A program made the position numbers and the translations under genes. A DNA stretch of 64,000 nt. It comes from Ulota crispa (lineage: Eukaryota; Streptophyta; Bryopsida; Orthotrichales; Orthotrichaceae). The DNA is taken from the NCBI GenBank assembly GCA_963920765.1, contig OY987242.1:17694002-17758001 (forward strand), written 5' to 3'. The notes under the pieces were generated by a model. It did not search any database. It worked only from the letters and a program-made list of their open reading frames with translations, and was not told the DNA's origin. Position 1 is the first letter of the stretch. The number at the start of each line of letters is the position of its first letter. Below, piece by piece: positions 13,101-24,316 of the stretch.

Positions 13101-14592
13101 TTTAGGGAAATGTCTCATCTCTTAGTATTTGATCAAATTTTGAAGTTCTTTGGCAAACCAAGATATTGTTGAAAACTCCTTTTTGTTGACCTTTGTTTTC
13201 CTTTCAATTCATTGACGTGGGTACTCATTTTGATGCCAATGATGTTGATATGAAAATTTACTAATGGTGGTCCATGACAAAATATCAGCTCTGAATCAGT
13301 ATGATGCATTGAAGGAGACATTGTTTTTTGTGAAATCATAGTCAGTGGTTTTTTTTATGGTTCTGTTTAATTTTGGCTTAGTGAAGAAATTGAAAGTTGG
13401 AGTATATTAGCTGCTAGAAGGGTGAGACAAAAATTTTGAGTCTGTTAAACAAAGTAAGTAAATGGTCTATTTCCATGATCAATTTTTTATTTTATTTTTT
13501 AAAATAATAATAATTTAAAAAATAAAAACAACAAACAATGATTTAAAAAAAAGGCAACAATTCTAATGTTTACAATAAATTTGTTTAACTTTTGATTTTT
13601 ATAATAAAATTTTGATAAATTATTCAAATTAAGATTAATTTTGAATCTTGTAATACTATAAAACTTAGTCTTGTGGTCAAAATTTTAAAAACAAATTACT
13701 TAAATATTTTTCTATATACAAATTGTAATTTTTTTATAATTTGTTATAAATTCCAATTAAATTTTTGGTATTTTTATTACAAATTTTTTTTAACTAAATT
13801 CTTTGTAGCATTATCTAAATTATAGATTGTTAGTAACAAAGTAACATTTGAATGATTCTTCTCATATCATTTATAAGTTTTTGAAAACAGATTACATATC
13901 ATTTTGGTAATAATATTTGAGTTAATTTATTTCATATATTGTTACTAAGTTTTTTACATACTTGAATTTTTTAAATATATATATAATTATAATAAAATCA
14001 AATACTTTGAAAAATGGCAATATGTTATCATGTTTTTCTTTGAAAAGCTCTATTTTTTAAGATGTTGAATATAATTTATTTTTTCTATTAACACATTTTA
14101 TTTTAATTTTGTTTTTAGCTCAAATTTTTTAGCCATTTCAGCATTTTTTTGAACTAAAAATGTTTATTAGTATTTTTTTATCAATTTTTGGTTATTGAAT
14201 AATACAATATCTACTTGAAAATATTAATTTTTGAACTGCACATATATTAGCAATTTTGTAGATTGTTTAAAAATTTTAAGTTTTTCTAATATATATTACA
14301 TTTAAAAGCAAAGAAGGCTCAGGTTCATCAATTAAATAAATAAATTTAAATTTAAATTATCATTATTGTTCTTTGTAGGATTAAAGTCTCATACATAGAA
14401 CTAGGTGGATGCTCCAGTCAACGTCAAACTGAATTAGTAAAACATTTGCTTTAATTTGCTTTCAGAGAAATAGTGTGTTCAATAAGAGAGTAATTTTAAT
14501 ATGAGAGTAAATGCAATTGAGCAAGTTTAGGAGACCAGTTTGAGGTGAAAACTCTTTTATTTTTATTTTTTGTTTTGCACACTAGGATAGCT
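7102..14592. other. 7.5 kb of very AT-rich intergenic DNA
   Basis: I read both strands and saw no splice-supported coding exons, no RNA gene and no clear terminal repeats. ORFs here, the longest being 130 codons at 7406-7798 on the minus strand, have low-complexity composition and no recognisable motifs. Probably decayed transposon DNA. Confidence 0.4.
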
Positions 14593-14596
14593 TTAA

Positions 14597-15509
14597 CCCC
14601 TAAAGGACCAAGATTTTGGGCATGTACTTACAACTAAACTACTTTGTATGATTTTTTGAAACTTTTATGGAAGATGAGGAATTCAAAAGCCTATGTGGGC
14701 ATCTAATTTTTTCTTCATTCCAACATTTATTGAAGAAGTTATGCATGAATTTTTGAAAAAAGGTGGAGATTGGGCAGCCAAAAACTTTTCTAAAAATAAC
14801 ATTTTTTCAAAATAAAAATCTGAAATTGGTTCTTCAAATTTATACATATGTGGGGAGCTTTGAATCATTCAATTCCAATTTATGATTGAAAAGTTTTAGT
14901 TTGCGGGCAGGTACAGAACTCCCATACTTTCATTCCTTTTGCCTTTGGTGCTATACTTATTGTGCTCATTGTGAATTTGTTTTTTGACTCTTATTTTTTT
15001 CCTTATTGTAGTAGACTAAGATTCCTTGGTTTTCGCCATTTGGATCAAAGTAATTCACATTTCTCAATTTTACATAGATCCTCCAATTTTGCCTAGTGTA
15101 TATGCAAATTTGATGGCCTTACGGCATTGCAAGATTTTATAAAATATGATTCACACCTCCAATTCATTTGAAAATTCTCCCACCCTTACCTAACTTGGTC
15201 TTCTACATGGGAAAAATAAACCTCACATTTGCGTAGAACATTTTTATTTATTTAGAGGCAATCAAAGGCTTTTGAAATTTTTGGGCAGCAGGGAAAAAAA
15301 CCTTTTTTTTCACTTCAAAAGTCAATACCTCACTCCTTTACATCTAGAATGAGCTATTTTTTTTTTCCACAATTACCTCCCATAGTCTAGGGCAAGATCT
15401 TGTAGTGAAATTTCCAAAAATAATTGTTTTTCCTACCTTTGTACTCATTCCCCCAAAAGTGGCAATTTTCAGTAACTTTCACTAAAAAAAGGGCTTGGTC
15501 CTTTAGGGG
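14597..15509. mobile_element. Long TTAA-flanked TIR element (copy 3, 913 bp)
   Basis: Its ends CCCCTAAAGGACCAAG and CTTGGTCCTTTAGGGG are perfect inverted complements, bordered by TTAA at 14593-14596 and 15510-15513. The interior is homologous to 18562-19492 in the same orientation and to 34888-35819 in reverse. Shared landmarks are GAAGTTATGCATGAATTT, the TTTAGTTTGCGGGCA segment and the CCAAAAGTGGCA segment near the right end. It is non-autonomous, with no transposase reading frame. Confidence 0.8.
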
Positions 15510-15513
15510 TTAA

Positions 15514-16183
15514 GCAAATCTAAAATGAAAATTTTTAAAAGGTAAAATTGATTAAATTTGAATTTCTGATTTTTTTCGTTCACATTGTGTTTTATTTTTA
15601 TATTATTTTGAAAATGCAACAAATATTACAATGAGTGCTTTTACAATTTTTGGGCTATTTTAAAACCTTACATGGATTTTTTTTTCAAATTTTTATAAAA
15701 AAATTTTAAAACAAAATTTTATCTGAAACTTTTTATAGAAACCAACTAACATTTTTCTTTATATGCAAATTTTACTCATATAACTGATTTGTTTTATGGC
15801 AAGAAGTAATTTTTTGATTTATAAAATCAAAAGCTAGGATAATTTTAAATTTATGTAAATAAAACTTGAGTTAGTGATTATACTTTTTCCTGTTGATGTT
15901 GCTTCCAAAAAAATAAAACAATAATAATGTTCTTTAAAAAATTGGATACAAATTTGGCACCCAAAACATTGAAATTCTGTGTAAAGAATAGAGTGAAAAT
16001 CAAGTGATAAAATGCATTACAAAAAGTATGAAAAAAAATTAAAATGGATTTAATGCTTTTTGAAAATTTCTTGATTATGTTAACTTCTTTATCAAAAAGA
16101 AAATGTCTAAATTAAATAAGACACCATTTAAAATTAATAAAATTATAATACATATATTTTGTGAATTTATTCATGATTACAAT
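15514..16183. other. AT-rich intergenic DNA, nothing recognised
   Basis: Homopolymer-rich AT sequence with no supported gene or element ends. Confidence 0.35.
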
Positions 16184-16186
16184 TTA

Positions 16187-16741
16187 GCCCCTAAACACTC
16201 AATTGACCATTTTTTGGTCACTGCCCTTTTTCCAAGCTACCCAAGATGAAAAAAAACATTTTTCAAAAAAGTATAATATATTTTCATACAAGAAAGCAGT
16301 TCTACTTTCCAACCCAATTTTGAATCATGTCAATCCAAATTGAACTCCACCAAAGAGAATTCTCCCAAGACAAACACTTCAATATTTGCTAGTGTTATAA
16401 AATTTATTATTTTGGGAAACTAATGATGTTCACTTCTTCAAAAAGAAAACATTTTTTTGCTTTTAGAATAGAATGTCAAATTTAACCAATCATACCAAAT
16501 TTTGTATTCCATGAATAAAATTTGTGATTTTGATGAATATTAAATGGTAATTGCTTCTAAATTCATTAAATAAGAATCTAAAACTTTTTTAGAATGCTTG
16601 ACCATATGGATAATTACTAAACATCATGATTCTTGTTTTCTCTTTAGAATCAACTTTCATCAAAGTTACAAAAATATCATTTTATAATACATTTATGTTT
16701 TGCCCTGACCCCTTGGGAAGCTAGTTGGACGTTTAGGGATT
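16187..16741. repeat. Degenerate relative of the TTAA/CCCCTAAA family
   Basis: The left end reads GCCCCTAAACACTCAATTG and the right end CTAGTTGGACGTTTAGGGAT, imperfect inverted complements. The flanking TTAA motifs have decayed to TTTA and TTAG. No ORF. Confidence 0.45.
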
Positions 16742-17011
16742 AGAGTATATAATAGATAGACTTAAAACTAAATATTTTACTATAAAAACTCATAGACATA
16801 GTTTGTGACATAATATGAGCATAACATAAATAATAATAAAAAATTTAGTCTATATATTAGCATTGTACATAAAGATTGTTTTTAAAATATTACTTCAAAT
16901 TTCAAAGAGTTTACAAATTTATCTAACATATGTAGTGCAATTAATGAAATACATGTATTCATAGAAAATTATTTTAATTAATTAGTAATATTAAAAATCA
17001 ATGATTTAACT

Positions 17012-17082
<71 letters not shown>

Positions 17083-18557
17083 TATATATGTACATTGTCT
17101 TGCAAGCAATTTTTGATACACAATTTTTTTTTGATTGTGTGTACCGGTCAACCCAAAGGAGTATACAATAGAAGTCAGTTCAAAATATCCATTTCATACA
17201 AAGGTTTTGAAAACCATGAGATTCTTCAAGATTTGATAATTTTGATTGAAGTATTAAAGATACAAGCGCGTTTACTTACATCCTTAAGCTAAAACACGCA
17301 CAATTGAGTTTTAAAATATTTTACTCAAAAAATCATAATTTGAGTATTTAATGTTTTTTTAATTAGGACTTTTAAACAATGAAAATTTTATTTTTTAATA
17401 TATATGTTTTTTTTTCAAGTTTTTTTGTTTTTGTTTTTGGGTTTTTGTTTTCCAAGATTTTACAACCCTAAATTAAAACCACATAGTTAATTAAACAAAA
17501 TCCAGAACAATCCAAACCTTGGTTAAATCTTAAAAAAACAATTAAAAAAATAAATCTCCATCACATTGGAAGATAAAATTAGTTTTTAATCGTGATCTAG
17601 TACACCTGCTTTTACTATAGTGTTTCTTACAACAAAAAAAATAAAGGTTAAAAACATTAAAGATAAAATTCAAATTCTTCTGTTCCTATTTTTTCTTCTA
17701 ATATTAAAATTTTTAAACAACAAAAGAAGTTTGAACAAATTATTTTACTTTGTTTTATTTTTTTTTTATTATTATTTTTTTATTTCTATTGGTCATGTTT
17801 TCAACTATCAGTCTTAGCTCCTTTAGTAGTCTCAATTTTATTGCAGCAATTTCAACTTAACTTTAGCAATCATAACTTCAGAATTTGTGTTTCACTTAAT
17901 TTAAAAATATTGTTTGGCCACAAATCTCAAGTGTTTTTGAACCTCTAATTTGATTTAAATAACTTTTTTAGCCTCTTTAACATTCACATTTCCACTCACA
18001 ATATTATCACTTATCCATCTGATTTAGCAATGCAAATTTGCGACACAGATATGGTGGAGATATCACCATGCAGCACATTGTCACAACTCACGACGGACCT
18101 TGCTACAAGGCGTGGGAGCAAGCACTACTAGGAAAATTCAAATATCCCCTTACAAGAGCAAAATTTGTCTACTGCCACCAACCCTGGGACATGCTACGGA
18201 GTTTCATAATATAGTTCATCTAGTTGGACCAGTACCGCCGACACATCAGCAAAGAACCCATATCCACCGAAAGAGTCTTAAGACAAGCATGGACTTCTAT
18301 ATATAGTACACGCAGGGCTAGCCACCTAGCAAGCTATCCATCAGCACAAGCGGGACAAAGAGGCCCTAGCAGCACTTGAAGCTAAATTCCATAGTGTATG
18401 GGTCATGGCCCCACTCCTCTTTTGTAAACCCCCGGATAGCAAAATCCTCTGGTTCTACAAACCACCTCCATATCTCGTCTCAACATAGCCTCTACCACAT
18501 AGTTCATAGAGGTATCCAATTTTCATCCCTCCTAGGGTTTTTGGATTTTTTCCCCTA
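16742..18557. other. Intergenic DNA; AT-rich, then a 0.5 kb less AT-rich block
   Basis: 16742-18000 is AT-rich with the TA microsatellite. About 18030-18540 is distinctly less AT-rich, with short open stretches and no recognisable domain, and directly abuts the element at 18562. It may be decayed retroelement sequence; I cannot assign it. Confidence 0.3.
17016..17089. repeat. TA dinucleotide microsatellite
   Basis: About 70 bases of nearly uninterrupted TA repeat with a small CACA interruption near its right end. Confidence 0.95.
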
Positions 18558-18561
18558 TTAA

Positions 18562-19492
18562 CCCCTAAAGGACCAATTGTCCCCTTGGGGGACAAATGGA
18601 CCTCAAGCATGTACCTATGACTAAACCAATTTTTATAAAATTTTAAAATTTTTGAGGTTGGTGGGGAATTCAAAAATGTATGTGCACATCTAATTTTTTC
18701 TTCATTCTGACATTTATTGAAGAAGTTATGCATGAATTTCAAAAAACGGGGGAGAGAGGGCAATCTGGGCAGCCCAAAAAACTTCTTTATAATTTGCTTT
18801 AAAATAAAATAAAAATCTGAAATTGATTTTTTAAATTTTTATATATGTGGAAAGCTTTGAATCATTCAATTTTGATCGATGAGTGAGAAGTTTTAGTTTG
18901 CGGGCATGTATGGAACTCCCAAACCTCCATTCCTTTTGCTCCTAGTTAAATTTGGTGTTTTAATTATTACTTTTACCTTTTTTTTCTAGGTTGTAGTAGA
19001 ATAAAATTCCTTGGTTTTCATCATTTGGATCAAAGTAACTCATATTTCTCAATTTTACATAACTTCTCCAATCTTGCCTAGTGTATATGCAAATTTCATG
19101 GCCTTACAACATTGCAATATTTTACAAAGTATGATCCACACCTCCAATTCATTTGAAAATTCTCCTACACATATCTAACTTGGTCTTCAACATGGAAAAA
19201 ATAAACCTCAACTTTGCGTACAACAATTTTTTTGATATTGGAGTGAACAAAGGCTTTTGAAATTTTTGGGCAACAGGGAAAAAACTTTTTTTTGCACTTT
19301 GGATGTCAATATCTCAGTCCTCTACATCTAAAATGAGCTGATTTTTTTTCCACAAGTACCTCTCATACTCTAGGGCAAGATCCTATGGTTGAATTTTCAA
19401 AAAAAAGAAAATTTCCTACCTTTGTACTCATTCTCCCGAAAGTGGCAGTTTTCAATGATTTTTTCAGAATAATGGGCTTGGTCCTTTAGGGG
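18562..19492. mobile_element. Long TTAA-flanked TIR element (copy 4, 931 bp)
   Basis: It is bordered by TTAA at 18558-18561 and 19493-19496, with ends CCCCTAAAGGACCAA and TTGGTCCTTTAGGGG. It is homologous throughout to the copy at 14597-15509. Just inside the left end it carries CCCCTTGGGGGACAAATGG, which matches the inverted right end of 34888-35819. Any ORF in it is a by-product of nucleotide conservation. Confidence 0.8.
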
Positions 19493-19750
19493 TTAAGGGG
19501 TCTTTTCATGTATCTTTGTATTCTTCCTTATTTATACAATGACCAATGTCCCGGGACAACTCCAGTTTTTTCCCCATTGGGGCTTTTTCACAATATTATC
19601 ACTTACATCTCTATTCACACTAACACTTGTTTTTCTACTCTTGATACTTACACTTACCTTTCCACTCATAATATTAATACTTATTTCTTCACTCATAATA
19701 TTAACATTCACTTTTTGTTACCACTACAAACACTCATTTTTTTACTATAA

Positions 19751-19849
19751 GGGAACCATGGTTAAATCTACAAAAAGTTGACAAAGATTGTAACCTAATC
19801 TAGGTCACAATCTTTGTCAACTTTTTGTAGATTTGACCATGGTTTCCTT
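19751..19849. repeat. Near-perfect hairpin, about 45-bp arms
   Basis: The left arm from GGGAACCATGGTTAAATC is mirrored by the right arm ending GATTTGACCATGGTTTCC around a short AT-rich centre near 19800. Only a few mismatches are seen. This could be a very short fold-back MITE; target duplications are unclear. Confidence 0.8.
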
Positions 19850-20339
19850 GTAGTATTTGTTACCGCTATTAACATTCATTTTTTGTTAAAGTTATATTTG
19901 GAAATCTATTTAGCAAAGCTAAATAAATAATGGTAACTCCACTTAGCATAGGCTGAGATTATTATTTTTTGATAAATTACTCCATTTAACATGGGTTAAG
20001 ATTTGTATAAGAAATTTCCATTTAGCATAGGTAGATTTATACAAATAAAATTTCATTTATAAATTTGTACTTTTACTTTTCTCCTCTACTCTATTTTTAA
20101 GTGGACATTGAACTAATTTTTTTACTTTGGTTAAACTTTTACAATTACTTTGGTTAAACTTGTACTTTACTTTGGTTAAATTTATACTTTATTTGGGTTA
20201 AATTTATACTTTCTTTGGATTAAATTTGTACTCTACTCTATTTTTAAGTGAACATCAAACTAAAAATAGATTCATCAAACCAACACACATACACACATAC
20301 ACACATACACACACAACCCTTTTTTAATTTAATAGGAGA

Positions 20340-21279
20340 CCCCTAAAGGCCCAACTGTCCTCTAGGGACAAATGGATTTTGGGCATGTACCAATAGCTAA
20401 TTTAGTTTTTGTGATTTTTTAAAACTTTTATTAAAGGTGGAGAATTCCAAGATCTACGCGCGGACATCTAATTTTTTTGTCATTTTGACATTTGACAAAG
20501 AAGATATGCAAGAATTTTTGCTGCCTAGGAGAGGAAGGGCAATCTAGGCAGCCCAAAATCTTCTTAAAAATTTGTATTTTCTAAAAATAGAAATCTGAAA
20601 TTGATTCTTTAGATTTTTTCATGTGTGGGAAAGTTTTTATCATTTAGCTTTAATTGATGAGATGAAAGTTATGAGATGTTTTAGTTTGTGGGCAATTATG
20701 GATTCTCTACTCTAAAATAAACTTTGAAGTCCTATATTTTCCACAATTTTCAATATTTTGGAAAAAAAACTAAACCTAAAGAAATAGATTGTTTATTACA
20801 ACATTTTAACCGCTGGGATTTACATTTTTCATTTTAATAATTAAATTCTTAACAATTTAGTGATTTGACTCATTCTCTATTTCTTCTTACTTACTATTTT
20901 TTTCCTATGTGTTGTATAGTTCCAATTGATTTGAAAATTCTCCCACACATACCTAACTTGATCTTCTATATGGAAAAAATAAACCTCAATTTTGTGTAGA
21001 GTAATTTTTTTCATGTAAGAGACTAAGAGTGGTCAAAAGCTTCTGAAATTTACTAGCAACAAGGAAAAAAACATTTTTGTTTCACCTTAGATGTAAATAT
21101 CTTCCTCTTCTACATCTAGAATGACCTGATTTTTTTCCACAAGTACCCCTTCTAGTCTAAGGCAAGATCTTAAAATTGGATTTGCAAAACAAACTTTATT
21201 TCCTATTTTTCTACTCATTTCCTCCAAAGTGGCAGTTAATAGTGTCTTTCACTTTAAAAAGGGCTTAAGACTTTAAAGG
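20340..21279. mobile_element. Long TIR element of the TTAA family, degenerate ends (copy 5)
   Basis: The left end CCCCTAAAGGCCCAACTG lacks a flanking TTAA. The right end is decayed to GACTTTAAAGG followed by TTAA at 21280-21283. The interior matches the 14597 and 18562 copies (GGGCAGCCC, TTTTAGTTTGTGGGCAA and AAAGTGGCAGTT segments), so this is an older member. Confidence 0.65.
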
Positions 21280-21283
21280 TTAA

Positions 21284-23872
21284 TCAAACCACAGGAGCGT
21301 CAAGCTCATGTGGAGCTCATATTTCATAAGAGCATTTTTAATGTACGTACTGTAATTGGTGTCCTGATGGAGATTCCTTCATCATGTAGATACTCGTTAT
21401 TTATTTATATTTGTGTTGATTTCAATAAATCAATAGTTGAGGCAAAAGAGATGGTTGTGATGAAGACCACGATTTGGTGACAGTGCAACAGCCATAGATT
21501 CCAGTACGCTGCGCTATCTTGTCACATGCACAATTCAGGAGGGTAGGTAGCGGGTTGGCTAGGTCAATTTCTTGCCTCACTAGCTGCCAAGTCGTGGGTC
21601 GTCATTACCGTTCAACAAGTCCGATGAAGTTCAAACTCAGACAGGCGGGCGGCTGGAAACAATCGCTTCTCCAGCCAGCTAAGTCCACGACTTGGCAACT
21701 AAAAATAAGCGTTTGATGCTATTATATGCTCGCAAGGGCACATGGCTATTTTACGGTGGTGTTTATTTTGTAATTTAATCCTTTTTATATGTTTATTTAG
21801 ATGTTTTGGAAGGCTCATATATTTTGCCTTTGTTTGAATAATAAATACTAAGGATTTAGAAGTGAATGAGAAAAGTGTGAAAAAAAAAATGGTTTGATAT
21901 CCATAGTGGAATTATGATAGAGAGGGGCATAGGCTGATGTATCCCACTTTGCTATCTTAGATAGTGTCAAAATTAAAAACAAGAGATTCCTTAGTTGTTG
22001 GAAGTTAGTGTATGAATGTTGGTGAGAAGAAGGAAGAAATCTCAAAATTTTGATGTGAGAGAATTTTTTGTATATATATGATTTTGAATTGAAATTAAAA
22101 AATAAAATTTCTTGTGTGATTAACTTTTCAAAATGAGTTTGCAAGTTTGATTTGGAATTGTGATGTAAAAGTTATGAGTGTTTAAATTTTGGAATCAAAA
22201 AACTAAACTATGAAAAAAGGCTGAGATTTTGACAAGTCATAACTTATGATTTGTATATCATTTTGCAACAAGATTTGAAAAGAGTGTTCATTTTAGTCTT
22301 AATTTTTTAGAAAGTTCTTAAACTTAAGATTTTAAGTTTAGAAAAAAAAAGTTATAGAGATGTGAATGATTGAAAGTGGCTGCCCCTTTGTTAGGAGAAT
22401 GGCAAAATTTTGAAGAGCTACAACTTTTGGGCAATATGAAATTTTCTTTTTAAAATTTTAAAATTAATAGTTTGTTGTCATAGCTTTTCAAATTGTCTTC
22501 AATTATTTCATTTAGAGTCTTATTAAAGAATTTATAATGGGTAGAAGTTAGGAGTTTGGGTACTCTCTAAAAAATTGAGACCCTTATTTTGATTGATTAG
22601 AAATTTCGGACAGAGTTTTATTTTGAAATAAAAATTCTATGAGTTGTTGCCAGTGATATTATCTTTTCAAATTGATATCATGTTTCTATGGGTGATGTGT
22701 AGAATAAAAGTTATAGATGTTCAAAGAGGCAGTGTTTAGTTTGCAAAGAGGAAGAAAATCCTCTACTTTGAACTCGCATAATTTTTGGACTATAGTTTAG
22801 ATTGAGTTGAAAATTTGAGTGATGTTAGAAGATTAGAAGAGTTTTTTAAATTACTATTACACTTAACATTTGAATTTTTGAGCCATCTGTGGCACTAGAT
22901 AAAAGATTGCAGTCTTTTTAAGACTTGTTTTTTGTGATTTTCTCCATTGTTTTTGTTAAAACATGAAGACTTGAAGACATGAAGACTTAAAAATCTAAAT
23001 ATATGAAGACTTCAAGAGGAATATTTTGGATTTATTTTTTATGTATATGTGGGATGTGGCTTTGTTATTTCTAGCTGGTTTTGAAAGCTCGTTTGTCAAT
23101 TCATCTCTATTTTGTTTTGTAAACTTTGTTGTGGAGAATTTGGGTTAAACCAAATTTAATCTCATTTATTGTCGTGGTGACAAAGTGGGATTGATTACCC
23201 ACATGGTTGAAACTTGCTCTGTTTTCGCAATCTGGAGTTTTGGCCAGCAGATCGTGAATTTGATTTTTAGGATTCCATCATACGAATAGCAGCTCGTATA
23301 TGCTGTCCCGATCTACTCGTCTTGTATCCAATGGGCTCTTATTCCTACCTTAACCCTTACATCCCTAAAATTAATCATATGATATGCTAATATAAGACTG
23401 AAGACCAAAGATCTAAAGAGTGAAGATCAAGACTGACAACAATTTTAGTCAGCAACACACGGTTGCAATGAAATACCCTGCGTATTTTCAATGCGCGCTC
23501 CCCTCAACCCGACAACAAAACTTGGAAATAGCTGGTTTTGTGTCGCTCCCTACCCCTTAAGTATGCAGTTTCTTTCACCGGTCGGATCTTCATAATGTTG
23601 TTGCAACTCTCATAGCAGATTCAAGCATGGTAATAGAAGAATGTAAGTACTTGCAAGTTGTTGCTGGGAAATTGCAAGCTATTGTAAGCTATTGTAAGCT
23701 ATCACAAGCAATATGTCACTCCGTCGGCAAATGTAGTGCACATTGAGAAAACGAGTCGGGGCACGGGAGAATGAGACAATATGGTGCTCTAAGAGGTGGT
23801 TTAAATGGGGTCAGTTCCAATGTTTCCGGTCTCGTGGCAACATTGGAGCCCTAAAAGTACCTAGAATTCCCC
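21284..23872. other. Intergenic DNA with a small inverted repeat
   Basis: No gene recognised. At about 21583-21693 a GC-richer block is bounded by inverted copies of GCTGCCAAGTCGTGG and CCACGACTTGGC, possibly a tiny MITE. The stretch 21850-23450 is AT-rich and unassigned. A short triplication of AAGCTATTGT lies near 23680. Confidence 0.4.
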
Positions 23873-23876
23873 TTAA

Positions 23877-24100
23877 CCCCTGAACGGCCCATTGGCCATC
23901 TCTGATCGTATGTACGGCTGTATATACAATCGTATTTGAGTTGCTCTAAAGACTTTCCAAAAAAAATTATGCATTCACCATCATACAATCCTTCAATATG
24001 TATGATTGTAACACTTAATTTCCAACTAATTCAAACTTCTGAATATTAATTGCAACCATATTTGGTACTATATCTTTAGAACCCAAGGACTCTTTAGAGG
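23877..24100. mobile_element. Short TTAA-flanked TIR element (copy 6, 224 bp)
   Basis: It begins CCCCTGAACGGCCC and ends ACTCTTTAGAGG, with TTAA at 23873-23876 and 24101-24104. It is an interior homologue of 2584-2806. The right end lies only about 215 bp upstream of the FAM21-like start codon, so it probably sits in or beside that gene's promoter. Confidence 0.75.
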
Positions 24101-24316
24101 TTAAAGTGGCCCCCACGCAGAGAAATGCAGGACCAGCTCATTCCCAGTGTATTCACTGAAGATGCCCTGCGCCGTGAGAGGGGGCGCCACGGAGCAAACC
24201 CGCAAGCTGCGGCCCTCTCTCATATTCTCATAACTTATGCGACGTCGCACGGCTCTTCCTTCCAAGCCTCCTCGTGTGCCCCGCTCTCTCTATTCCCTTG
24301 TGTCCGTGCAACCACG

